Program-made: the position numbers and the translations under genes
The notes under the pieces: generated by a model
What the model was told of the DNA's origin: nothing
Seen by the model: the letters and a program-made list of their open reading frames with translations, nothing else
Databases searched by the model: none
From: an uncultured bacterium
GTDB lineage: Bacteria > Bacillota > Limnochordia > DTU080 > JAAYLA01
Assembly (NCBI GenBank): GCA_937983075.1
Contig: CALKAQ010000156.1
Coordinates: 1 to 20,264, forward strand
DNA: 20,264 nt
Direction of reading: 5' to 3'
In this document: piece by piece, positions 6,900 through 14,218 of the stretch
How positions within the stretch are numbered: position 1 is the first letter of the stretch
How the letters are laid out: every line of letters starts with the position of its first letter

Positions 6900-7883
6900 T
6901 TGACCTTACTACTTGCGGCTTTGATGCTTTTGAGTGGTGCGTACGTCGCCTGGAGCTTGGGCGCCAATGACGGTGCAAACTCGATGGGGACGGCGGTGGG
7001 CGCCGGTGTCCGTACCATGCGGGAAGCGGTGCTCATTGTCGGGGTGTTCGGTCTGCTCGGTGCCGCGACGATGGGGGCAGGCGTCATTAAGACGATCGGT
7101 CGGGGCATCGTTCCGCTCGATGCCATCGAGCCTCATCTGGCGTCGTTGATTGCGGTGTCCGCCATGTTTGCAACTGGGCTGTGGCTGACGGTCGCAACGT
7201 ACTTGCGTTTGCCGGTGTCCACCACACATTCCTCGGTCGGTGCCGTAGCCGGGGCGGGTCTCGCTGCCGGCAACGTACCGATTTTTTGGTCTACGTTCGG
7301 AGATATTTTTATAGCATGGATAGCGACACCGCTCGGTTCCTTTGTTTTGGCGTTTGTGCTGTATAAACTCGTCCACGCTCTGGTGCTGCCTCGGGTAGCG
7401 ATATCGAATCGCGTATGGGGCTGGCTGCTCACCTTGAGCGGTATTTATATGGCATTTTCATGGGGAGCAAACGACGTTGCGAACGCTACCGGAGTCATCG
7501 TCGGCTCCGGCCTGATGACACCGAGTTGGGCGGCGGTTTTGGGTGGTGCCGGCATTGCGATCGGCGTTGCGACATGGGGCTATAAAGTCATGCAGACGGT
7601 CGGCAGCGGCATTACCGCTTTGGCGCCCGCCATGGCGTTTGTCGCTGAATTTGCCGCCGCGATGAACGTACAAATCTATACGGTGTTCGGCATCCCGGTA
7701 TCGACAACGCACGCCATCGTCGGTGCCGTGGTAGGAGTCGGGTTCGTACACGGGCGGACGGCGTTGAACGCCAAAACGGCACGTGACATTGTGGCCGCCT
7801 GGGCCGGAACGCCGGTCGGAGCAGGACTTTTGGCTTTTGTGTTGTATCATGTGTTTCAACTTGTTTTTGGAGGGGGAGGCTGA
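6900..7883 (+). CDS. Inorganic phosphate transporter, PiT family
   Basis: This 327-residue multi-helix membrane protein carries the two inverted family signatures: SLGANDGANSMGTAVG near the N-terminus and SWGANDVANATGVIVG near the middle. Each is followed by a downstream PVSTTHS/PVSTTHA motif, the duplicated phosphate and cation binding elements of PiT carriers. The start is set at TTG 6900, ten bases after GAGAAG; an in-frame CTG at 6894 is also possible because a stop lies at 6891. PiT proteins import phosphate, or metal-phosphate complexes, driven by protons or sodium. The stop overlaps the start of a DUF47 gene by one base, the usual arrangement in Bacillales. Confidence 0.92.
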   Translation: MTLLLAALMLLSGAYVAWSLGANDGANSMGTAVGAGVRTMREAVLIVGVFGLLGAATMGAGVIKTIGRGIVPLDAIEPHLASLIAVSAMFATGLWLTVATYLRLPVSTTHSSVGAVAGAGLAAGNVPIFWSTFGDIFIAWIATPLGSFVLAFVLYKLVHALVLPRVAISNRVWGWLLTLSGIYMAFSWGANDVANATGVIVGSGLMTPSWAAVLGGAGIAIGVATWGYKVMQTVGSGITALAPAMAFVAEFAAAMNVQIYTVFGIPVSTTHAIVGAVVGVGFVHGRTALNAKTARDIVAAWAGTPVGAGLLAFVLYHVFQLVFGGGG

Positions 7884-8545
7884 TGGCGAACATTTTTAGC
7901 TGGATAGGAATGCGCGAAGAACGGCAAATGCTCGTGCAAGTGCGCGACCACGTCAACAAGGTTCGCGAGGTTGTCGGTCTTTTGAAGGAAGCGCTGGAGG
8001 CGGCGAGCCGCGGCGCGGCCGACGAGGTGGCGAAAATCCATCAACGCCTGAGTGAAAGCGAACACGAAGCGGACGAAATTCGGCGCAAGCTGCTCTCAGA
8101 GCTTTCCGAAGGTTTGCTGTTGCCGCGGGATCGCGACAATCTTGTCCAGCTGATTGAACGAATTGACCATGTTGCGGATGCTGCTCACGGCGCCTCCCGT
8201 GTGTTGGCTTTGTTTGACGGCTATGTGCCCGAAAAGTCCGTCATGGACGCGCTCATTGAAATGTCCGACGTGCTGATCAAGGCGGTCGACGGCCTGGGCG
8301 AAGCCATGGTCAGCTTGTATAAAGGAGCTGCCAAAGAAACCCTGGAAAAGTGCACGGAGGTCGAGGAATACGAGGAAGATTGCGATCGGCGCAAAGCGGA
8401 TCTGCTGCGTCTAATCTTCAACCTTGACTTGTCCGCCTCGCGGCTTTTGATGCTGCACGATCTCATTGGCTGCATGGAAGACACCGCCGACAAGGCGGAA
8501 GATTCGTGCGACGTCATTCGGAACTTGGCTGTAAAGATCAAGTAA
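7883..8545 (+). CDS. DUF47 / PhoU-like partner of the phosphate transporter
   Basis: This 220-residue protein is of the usual length for the family. Its ATG overlaps the transporter stop by one base (TGATG), and the ribosome site GGAGGGGGAGG lies inside the upstream gene. It is almost entirely helical and charged, with conserved family patterns SESEHEADEIRRKLLSEL and LLPRDRDNLVQLIERID in the N-terminal half and DLIGCMEDTADKAEDSCDVI near the C-terminus. These acidic helices bind metals in PhoU-like proteins. DUF47 proteins sit in the cytoplasm beside PiT carriers and are thought to modulate phosphate import. Translational coupling fits a fixed partnership. Confidence 0.92.
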   Translation: MANIFSWIGMREERQMLVQVRDHVNKVREVVGLLKEALEAASRGAADEVAKIHQRLSESEHEADEIRRKLLSELSEGLLLPRDRDNLVQLIERIDHVADAAHGASRVLALFDGYVPEKSVMDALIEMSDVLIKAVDGLGEAMVSLYKGAAKETLEKCTEVEEYEEDCDRRKADLLRLIFNLDLSASRLLMLHDLIGCMEDTADKAEDSCDVIRNLAVKIK

Positions 8546-8604
8546 TGGGGCGATTCTGGCCGGTCACGGGAATGCATTCGGATGACGAATTACCATGTGC
8601 CGGA

Positions 8605-8961
8605 CTACTCGGGTTCATCTTCAGGTACAACATCGGCGGCGAGAATGTCCTGCGCGGTTTCCCAAGCGTCGGCAGGAACGTAGATGCGGACGCCGCCCAA
8701 CGCGCCTGATGTGATGCCGTATAAACGGGTTGCCGATTCGGCCTCAATGCGTGACGGAATGCCCGCTGTTTCTAAAATTCCCCGAATCATGTTGGCTTCG
8801 ATATCATTTCCCACCGTGCGGAGGAGTTGCCAACCGCCCGTCGCCGACGCCTCCGCATGTTCGCGTTTTCCCGGACTGATTTCCTGCAGCGCCACACGAC
8901 AATCCAAACATTCAATTTCTTCCGGTTCGTAAGTTCGCTGGCATTTGGGGCATTGCTTCAT
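8605..8961 (-). CDS. Zinc-ribbon protein with DUF2007 domain
   Basis: This 118-residue protein has an ATG six to eight bases after GGGGAG. The N-terminus is a four-cysteine zinc ribbon: CPKC (Cys4, Cys7) and CLDC (Cys18, Cys21). Residues 43-108 form a DUF2007 domain (WQLLRTVGNDIEANMIRGILETAGIPSRIE, ending VRIYVPADAWETAQDIL), a small alpha/beta fold described as a putative signal-transducing or regulatory domain. The last residues are acidic. It lies 39 bases downstream of the HTH gene on the same strand and may share its transcript. The biochemical role of this combination is not known. Confidence 0.82.
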   Translation of the reverse strand: MKQCPKCQRTYEPEEIECLDCRVALQEISPGKREHAEASATGGWQLLRTVGNDIEANMIRGILETAGIPSRIEAESATRLYGITSGALGGVRIYVPADAWETAQDILAADVVPEDEPE

Positions 8962-9000
8962 GAAGACACTCCCCTTTGGTGTGTCGCGCTTTCCGGCGGA

Positions 9001-9279
9001 TCACGAGTCGCCGGAAGGCTCGTCTTCATCCACGTCCGCGAAGTTATCTACAGCTGCGTCGTCATCCAAATCGCCGAAGATCGCGAGCGGATCGCCGCTC
9101 AGCACCATCACCACTTGATATCCCTTCCGCTTGGCGCGGTTGAACAGCGTAGCTACGGTGCTGCTGCTGATCCCCAGACGTCGTGCGACACTGGCATTGT
9201 CGAGTCCCATTTCTTTGAGTGCGACCACTTGACGTTCGCGGAAACTGAGGCGTTCGACACCACGTATTTCAATCTGCAC
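9001..9279 (-). CDS. Solitary LuxR/sigma-region-4-type HTH protein with acidic tail
   Basis: This 92-residue protein starts at a GTG preceded by GGAG at 11 bases. Residues 11-52 form a clear helix-turn-helix of the LuxR/GerE or sigma-region-4 type: LSFRERQVVALKEMG, then NASVARRLGISSSTVATLFNRAKRK. There is no receiver or ligand-binding domain. The last 25 residues are strongly acidic (DLDDD, DVDEDEPSGD), which is unusual for a stand-alone DNA-binding protein and could be a protein-contact or DNA-mimic tail. It is divergent from coaBC, and the 11-bp repeat array at 9392-9456 lies directly upstream, so it may bind there. Its targets are unknown. Some small Firmicute HTH proteins of this kind are annotated only by domain. 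Confidence 0.8.
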   Translation of the reverse strand: MQIEIRGVERLSFRERQVVALKEMGLDNASVARRLGISSSTVATLFNRAKRKGYQVVMVLSGDPLAIFGDLDDDAAVDNFADVDEDEPSGDS

Positions 9280-9337
9280 GTTATCCCGGGCTCCTATGTG
9301 AATCGGTCGCGGGAACCGATTCGGCTAAGGTGTCGCG

Positions 9338-9549
9338 TTGTTCACAGGCGTTGGCTCGTCTTCCACACCACATTCACACGGTACCCACAAGTTATCCACA
9401 GATTGTGGACAAGTTGTGGACAAAACGTGTACAACGTGTGGACGAAGTTTGTACAAACGGGTTTCGCCCGCATGTGGCTTAACTCCTTCTTGTGGATGAA
9501 TGAAGGTTGCCGCGCTTCTCCAGGCGAAATAGTCAGCGCATGTGGATGG
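9338..9549. promoter_or_regulatory. DnaA-box cluster in the intergenic region upstream of coaBC
   Basis: Besides the phased core at 9392-9456, this region holds scattered boxes resembling the DnaA consensus TTATCCACA: TTGTTCACA (9338-9346), TCTTCCACA (9358-9366), GTACCCACA (9381-9389), TGTGGATGA on the opposite strand (9491-9499, one mismatch) and TGTGGATGG (9541-9549). A further one-mismatch box, TTATCTACA, is inside the HTH gene at 9044-9052. Such density in about 200 bases is typical of DnaA-binding loci. No dnaA or dnaN gene is in the window, so this is more likely a secondary DnaA site than oriC. Confidence 0.65.
9392..9456. repeat. Helically phased array of DnaA-box-like 11-bp repeats
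   Basis: A perfect DnaA box TTATCCACA (9392-9400) is followed three bases later, in inverted orientation, by five units spaced exactly 11 bp apart: TGTGGACAA at 9404, TGTGGACAA at 9415, CGTGTACAA at 9426, TGTGGACGA at 9437 and TTTGTACAA at 9448. The outer units match the first at seven or eight of nine positions. A period of 11 bp puts all five on nearly the same face of the helix. This is the geometry of cooperative filament binding by DnaA, or of an iteron-like or operator array for another protein. Confidence 0.85.
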
Positions 9550-9561
9550 GGAGGGAAACCA

Positions 9562-10887
9562 TTGGAGCGAAACCATGCGCATCATGAGCACCGGTCCGTG
9601 TTGAACGGGCGGCGAATTGTTCTCGGCGTTGCCGGAGGGATTTCGGCGTATAAAGCGGTTGAGGTGCTGCGCCTTTTAACGGCCGCAGGAGCCGACGTGC
9701 GGGTGATTATGACCGAGGCCGCCACGCGGTTTGTCGGCGAAGTGACCTTTCGTGAGTTGTCGTATCATCCGGTGGCCATCGATTTGTTTGCAGAGCCGCG
9801 AGCGGGCGACACCATGCAGCATATGAGTTTGGCCGAACAGGCCGATTTGATTTTGGTGGTGCCTGCGACGGCGAACATCATGGCGAAAATGGCCTGCGGC
9901 ATGGCCGACAACTTGCTGTTGGCCACGCTGTTGGCCACGCGAGCACCGATTTTGCTCGCACCGGCCATGGATCACGACATGTATCTCCACCCTGCGACGC
10001 AGGCGAATATCCAACGTTTGGCTAGTTGGGGCGTTCACTTTGTCGGGCCGGAGGAAGGGCAGCTCGCTCGCCGCAATGTGGGGAAGGGACGTTTGTCCGA
10101 TCCGGAAGCGATTGTCGATGCGGCGGCGCGCATTCTTGCGCAAGCGTCGGCGCAAGGCACGCGCCCGATTGTGGAACAGGCCACCGCGTGGGGAGAAGGG
10201 GCGGCTGTCGAGAAGAAAAGGGATTTGGCCGGCTTGCGGGTGCTGGTGACAGCCGGACCGACCCACGAAGCCATCGATCCGGTGCGGTATATCGGGAATC
10301 GTTCGTCAGGCAAGATGGGGTTTGCCTTGGCTGCAGCGGCGAGGCGTCGGGGGGCGGAAGTCATTCTCGTGAGCGGCCCCGTGTCGTTGCCGACGCCGGC
10401 CGGGGTCACGCGCATCAATGTCACGTCGGCGCTCGAAATGCGGGCTGCCGTTTTGGAGCATTTTCCCGACGTCGATATCGTTGTGAAAGCTGCCGCCGTG
10501 GCCGACTATCGTGTAGCCGAAGTCGCGCAGGAAAAGTTGAAGCGTCACGAAGGGGGAGAACACATCCAGCTGCAGCTTGTCCAAAATCCCGATATTTTGA
10601 GCGAACTCGGCCGGCTGAAAAAGGGCCATCAACTGACCGTCGGTTTCGCCGCCGAAACGAATGACGTCATTGCGCAGGCGCAGCGTAAGCTGCACGCGAA
10701 GCAGTGCGACCTTCTGGTCGCAAACGACGTCACCGAGGAAGGCGCTGGGTTCGACGTCGATACCAATCGCGTGCACATTCTCGATCGGGAAGGCCGGGTG
10801 GAATCGCTGCCGGTCATGAGCAAAGAACTTGTGGCGGAAAAAATATGGGACCGCGTAGTGCTGCTGCATCAGGCGAAGAAGAAATAA
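9562..10887 (+). CDS. coaBC: Bifunctional CoaBC: phosphopantothenoylcysteine decarboxylase / phosphopantothenate-cysteine ligase
   Basis: This 441-residue protein is predicted from TTG 9562, six bases after GGGGAGGG; the long upstream open reading has no other good start. Residues 17-200 are the flavin-dependent CoaC decarboxylase: GGISAYKAVEVL, the catalytic histidine in MQHMSLA (His87), and PATAN (101-105). Residues 224-435 are the CoaB ligase: VTAGPTHEAIDPVRYIGNRSSGKMG, AAAVADYR, then the KLKR region. Together they make 4'-phosphopantetheine for coenzyme A in the cytoplasm. Two CoaC positions deviate. The PxMN motif reads PAMD (Asp137 instead of Asn), and the LACG clamp motif reads LARR (Arg170 instead of the conserved Cys). 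The gene is separated from its usual rpoZ/priA neighbours and faces coaX. Confidence 0.9.
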   Translation: MERNHAHHEHRSVLNGRRIVLGVAGGISAYKAVEVLRLLTAAGADVRVIMTEAATRFVGEVTFRELSYHPVAIDLFAEPRAGDTMQHMSLAEQADLILVVPATANIMAKMACGMADNLLLATLLATRAPILLAPAMDHDMYLHPATQANIQRLASWGVHFVGPEEGQLARRNVGKGRLSDPEAIVDAAARILAQASAQGTRPIVEQATAWGEGAAVEKKRDLAGLRVLVTAGPTHEAIDPVRYIGNRSSGKMGFALAAAARRRGAEVILVSGPVSLPTPAGVTRINVTSALEMRAAVLEHFPDVDIVVKAAAVADYRVAEVAQEKLKRHEGGEHIQLQLVQNPDILSELGRLKKGHQLTVGFAAETNDVIAQAQRKLHAKQCDLLVANDVTEEGAGFDVDTNRVHILDREGRVESLPVMSKELVAEKIWDRVVLLHQAKKK

Positions 10888-10921
10888 ATCGCGTACGGGC
10901 TTGTGACGCCGTTCTGTGCCA

Positions 10922-11704
10922 TCACGACGGTGTCGTTTGCGGATGGTGGCGCTCGTAGATAAAGCGCAGGCCGGCCAACGTCAACAAGTCGTCAACCACG
11001 TTGATTTCTCGGGTGTATTGGGCGATGACGCTCGCCAAACCGCCGGTGGCGATGACAATGGGGTCGCCGTCGAGTTCGGCTTTGAAGCGCGCGACCATGG
11101 CATCGACGCCGCCGGCCGTGGCGAATATGATGCCGGCTTGCATGCTTTCCACTGTTGTGCGCCCAATGGCGCGTTCGGGTGCTTCGAGCTCGATGCGGGG
11201 CAGCCGAGCCGTGCGTTCAAAAAGGGCTTGCAGCGAAATTTGGAGACCGGGGGAGATGGCGCCGCCCAAATAGACCCCGTCGGCGGAAATGGCGTCAATG
11301 GTCGTCGCGGTGCCAAAATCGACGACAATGGCCGGCAGGCGGTACTGATGCATGACGCCGACGGCGTTGACGATGCGGTCGCCGCCCACTTCTTCGGGTC
11401 GTGTGTAGCCGATGCGCAGACCGGTGTCGGTACGGTTCGTGACGACAAACGGCTCGATGCCGAACGTCTTGCGGCAAAGCGCGTAGAAGATGTCGTTGAG
11501 CGGGGGGACGACCGAGGTGATGGCAACCCCCGTCACCTGGTCGGCTTGGAAGCCTGCAAAATGCATCAGGCCGAGAATGGTCAGCGCGTACTCATCGGCT
11601 GTGCGTGCCCGATCGGTGCTGATGCGCCAATGAGCTTGCAATTGCGGACCTTGATACATGCCGAGGGCGATGTTGGTATTTCCTACATCGATACAAAGCA
11701 GCAC
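10922..11704 (-). CDS. coaX: Type III pantothenate kinase (CoaX)
   Basis: This 260-residue protein has the usual CoaX length. The start is GTG 11704; the ribosome site is weak (AAGTGAT). The N-terminus LLCIDVGNTNIALG carries the phosphate-binding DxGNT motif (Asp6). IVVDFGTATTIDAI and GAISPGLQIS are the other actin-like ATPase-fold signatures, and ATGGLASVIA near the C-terminus is the adenosine-binding loop. CoaX phosphorylates pantothenate in the first step of coenzyme A synthesis. It needs a monovalent cation and resists CoA feedback, as known for the family. It converges on coaBC with 34 bases between the stops, so two steps of one pathway sit together but are transcribed in opposite directions. 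Confidence 0.94.
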   Translation of the reverse strand: MLLCIDVGNTNIALGMYQGPQLQAHWRISTDRARTADEYALTILGLMHFAGFQADQVTGVAITSVVPPLNDIFYALCRKTFGIEPFVVTNRTDTGLRIGYTRPEEVGGDRIVNAVGVMHQYRLPAIVVDFGTATTIDAISADGVYLGGAISPGLQISLQALFERTARLPRIELEAPERAIGRTTVESMQAGIIFATAGGVDAMVARFKAELDGDPIVIATGGLASVIAQYTREINVVDDLLTLAGLRFIYERHHPQTTPS

Positions 11705-11787
11705 GCACGATCACTTCGCTTTCTTCCAAAGAGCTAAGCGGGTTTTACAACACGCATGCGGATTCCTCCTGCCGGAGGCAATATGAT

Positions 11788-11816
11788 TTTTAATTTCGCT
11801 CGTCATGTACTACAAT
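11788..11816 (+). promoter_or_regulatory. Possible promoter of the carboxypeptidase gene
   Basis: A -10-like TACAAT (11811-11816) lies 17 bases after a weak -35-like TTTTAA (11788-11793), about 80-90 bases before the start codon. The -10 is good (5/6) and the -35 is poor (3/6). Position in the gap after the divergent coaX is reasonable. Confidence 0.35.
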
Positions 11817-11893
11817 GGGAATGATGGGTAAAATCGGTTGCTTTTGTCGACGAAAATTGCGTTTCCGTCCGCAGGGCGGAAGGTACGGGAGGC

Positions 11894-13426
11894 GTGTCGC
11901 TCTTGATGAAGCGACAGGAAGGCAGCAAGCATGGGCGCTGGGAGCGATTTCTCGCTATTTTTGCCGAGATTGAAGATTTGCAGCGGGCCGCCGCCCTGCT
12001 GAGCTGGGACCAACAAACGTACATGCCCGCCGGCGGTGCAGCCGTGCGTGCGGAACAATTGGCGACGTTGGAACGGCTGGCGCATGAGAGGCTCGCATCG
12101 CCCGAGCTGGGCGAGCTTCTCACCGAACTGGAAAGCAACGTTGACAACGACGACGTAAGCCGGGCCATGCTACGTGTCGTGCGCCGGGCGTATGATCAGG
12201 CGGTCAAAGTGCCGGCTGAGCTGACGGGCGAGCTGACCCGCGCCACGTCGCTGGCTTTGGCGGCTTGGGAGGAAGCCAAAAAAGCCGACCGGTTCGACGC
12301 TGAGTATCAGGAGCATTTGGCCCGGGTGTTTGCGCTGACCGTCGAACGAGCGCAGGCGCTCGGATATGAAAGCAGTCCCTATGAGGCACTGCTCGATCAG
12401 TATGAGCCCGGTATCCGCCTCGAAGACATCGAGCTGATGTTTACCGAGCTGAAAGCCGCGCTGCAGCCGCTGACGGCGACGATCGCCGGAAAAGCCTATC
12501 GAGGCGATGCCTCGTTGCTGCGCCGCCCGATGAATCCCTCTGCACAACGGCATTTCAGTCGTGACATTTTGGAGCGAATCGGGTTTGACTTCCGGCGCGG
12601 GCGCTTGGACGAGTCGGAACATCCGTTTACCATAGGGCTTTCTCCGGGCGACGTACGGCTTACAACCCGCGTCGATCCCGACGATTGGTCGTTTGCTTTT
12701 TTTGCGGCGCTTCACGAAGCGGGACACGGTCTTTACGATCAGGGGCTGCCTGAAAAATACGTTCGCACGCCCGTAGGCAGCGCGGCGTCCTTGGGCATTC
12801 ACGAATCGCAGTCTTTGTTATGGGAAAACGTCGTCGGACGTTCGCACGCGTTCTGGCGCTTTGCACTGCCGCGCATGCGATTCCACGCGTCCGGAGTGTT
12901 CGATGACGTCGGTGTCGACGACATCTATCGGGCCGTGAATCGTGTACAACCGTCGTTGATCCGCGTGACCGCCGATGAAGTGACCTACAGCCTGCATATC
13001 GTCCTGCGCTTCGAGTTGGAAAAAGCGCTTGTGGAAGGTGATTTGACGGTTGCTGACCTGCCCGTCGCTTGGAACGAAAAAATGCAAGCGTATTTAGGCA
13101 TTCAGCCGAGTTCGTTCGCTGAAGGTGTGCTGCAGGACGTCCATTGGTCGCACGGATTAGTCGGCTATTTTCCGACGTACAGTATTGGCATGGTGCTGTC
13201 TGTGCAATTTTATCAGCAGGCCGTCAGCGAACGGGCGGAAATCCAGGCGGGAATTCCCGAAGGCAATTTTGAACCGCTGCGCTCATGGTTGTCCGAACGC
13301 ATTCATTCACAGGGGGCGCTTTATCTCCCCGGTGAGCTCGTCCAGCGGGTAACGGGTAGGAAACTGGACGTCAAGCCGTTCGTGAACTACCTCCAAACAA
13401 AATACGGAGAATTGTATGATCTTTAG
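11894..13426 (+). CDS. M32-family metallocarboxypeptidase
   Basis: The protein has up to 510 residues, the usual M32 length of about 500. Three starts in one frame are possible: GTG 11894 (only one base after GGGAGG), TTG 11903 (ten bases) or ATG 11906 (13 bases); the shorter ones are more likely. Using the 11894 numbering, the family landmarks are HPFTIGLSPGDVRLTTRV (243-260), the zinc site HEAGH (274-278), GIHESQS (301-307) with the third zinc ligand, and GYFPTYSIG near residue 425. M32 enzymes are cytoplasmic, all-helical, zinc- or cobalt-dependent exopeptidases that remove C-terminal residues from short peptides. The usual HESQSR sequence reads HESQSL here, a mild deviation. The enzyme otherwise looks intact. 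Confidence 0.93.
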   Translation: MSLLMKRQEGSKHGRWERFLAIFAEIEDLQRAAALLSWDQQTYMPAGGAAVRAEQLATLERLAHERLASPELGELLTELESNVDNDDVSRAMLRVVRRAYDQAVKVPAELTGELTRATSLALAAWEEAKKADRFDAEYQEHLARVFALTVERAQALGYESSPYEALLDQYEPGIRLEDIELMFTELKAALQPLTATIAGKAYRGDASLLRRPMNPSAQRHFSRDILERIGFDFRRGRLDESEHPFTIGLSPGDVRLTTRVDPDDWSFAFFAALHEAGHGLYDQGLPEKYVRTPVGSAASLGIHESQSLLWENVVGRSHAFWRFALPRMRFHASGVFDDVGVDDIYRAVNRVQPSLIRVTADEVTYSLHIVLRFELEKALVEGDLTVADLPVAWNEKMQAYLGIQPSSFAEGVLQDVHWSHGLVGYFPTYSIGMVLSVQFYQQAVSERAEIQAGIPEGNFEPLRSWLSERIHSQGALYLPGELVQRVTGRKLDVKPFVNYLQTKYGELYDL

Positions 13427-13499
13427 GCACCTAGGTGGTGTATACTGGTAAACAGCGCTCATTGGGTAGGTGAGTTGGCGCAGCCGGGCAGGTGGTACT

Positions 13500-14177
13500 T
13501 TGCGGACTTTCTTCCTTTTTTATATCTTGTCAGCGCTCAGCAATCCGCTGATTGCCATTTTGATCATCCTGGTCATTTACTTGTTGGTTGACCGGCAGTT
13601 TATCGGCCTGCTTCCCGATGTGTTTCGTCCCATACGCCGTCGGGCGAAACAACGAGCACTGCGGCGGACGCTCGCCATCAATCCGGCCGACGCGGATTCA
13701 CACTTCGAGCTCGGCTCGATTTTGGTTGAAGAGCGGAAGTGGCGGCAAGCCTTGCCGCATCTGGAAATCGCCGTAGAAAGGCTGAAGAATTCACAGGCTC
13801 ATTTTCAGTATGGTGTCGCGTTGTTTCGCTCAGGACAAGAAGACGAAGGCAAACACCATCTTGAAAAGGCGCTTGAGCTCAATCCGAAGGTGGGCTACGG
13901 GGAACCATACCTTTATCTGGCCGAATACGCTTTGAAGCGGAAGCAAGATGTCGACGCAATTCCTGGATTCACCGAAGCTCTCGAATTGTACAGCTCAACC
14001 GACGTAAGTTATCGGCTGGGTCGCCTGTTTGAGCAAGCCGGCGACATCGAACGGGCGCGCAAAATGTATCAAGAGGCCTCTGCGAGTTACCGTGGAAGCC
14101 CCAAGTTTTTGCGCCGGCGGCATCGGCGCAGCGCATTGAACGCTTGGATTCGCCGCTTGCTCTTATCCTCAAAATGA
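13500..14177 (+). CDS. Membrane-anchored TPR protein
   Basis: About 225 residues are predicted from TTG 13500, four bases after GGTGG; a GTG at 13470 would add ten polar residues but has no spaced ribosome site. Residues 3-28 are a hydrophobic segment (FFLFYILSALSNPLIAILIILVIYLL). The rest is a string of degenerate tetratricopeptide repeats: ADSHFELGSILVEERKWRQALPHLEIAVE, QAHFQYGVALFRSGQEDEGKHHLEKALELNP, YLYLAEYALKRKQ and VSYRLGRLFEQAGDIERARKMYQEA. TPR domains bind partner proteins, so this is probably an assembly or scaffold factor on the cytoplasmic face. The C-terminus is arginine-rich. The perfect palindrome CACCTAGGTG (13428-13437) and TATACT just upstream may form part of its promoter. 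Confidence 0.8.
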   Translation: MRTFFLFYILSALSNPLIAILIILVIYLLVDRQFIGLLPDVFRPIRRRAKQRALRRTLAINPADADSHFELGSILVEERKWRQALPHLEIAVERLKNSQAHFQYGVALFRSGQEDEGKHHLEKALELNPKVGYGEPYLYLAEYALKRKQDVDAIPGFTEALELYSSTDVSYRLGRLFEQAGDIERARKMYQEASASYRGSPKFLRRRHRRSALNAWIRRLLLSSK

Positions 14178-14218
14178 TCGAACGGAGTACGCTGACCATC
14201 GTGAAAGGATGACGATCC

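Noticed and set aside
9338..9549. Chromosomal origin (oriC)
   Set aside because: The DnaA boxes are dense, but there is no dnaA or dnaN gene and no clear AT-rich unwinding region, so a secondary DnaA site is more likely.
8827..9561. Long N-terminal extension of the coaBC frame
   Set aside because: It overlaps two minus-strand genes with good domain support and the repeat array; CoaBC proteins do not carry such an extension.
10905..10934. Inverted repeat between the converging coaBC and coaX stops
   Set aside because: The stem has a mismatch, the loop is 14 bases and there is no T-run, so it is not a convincing terminator.
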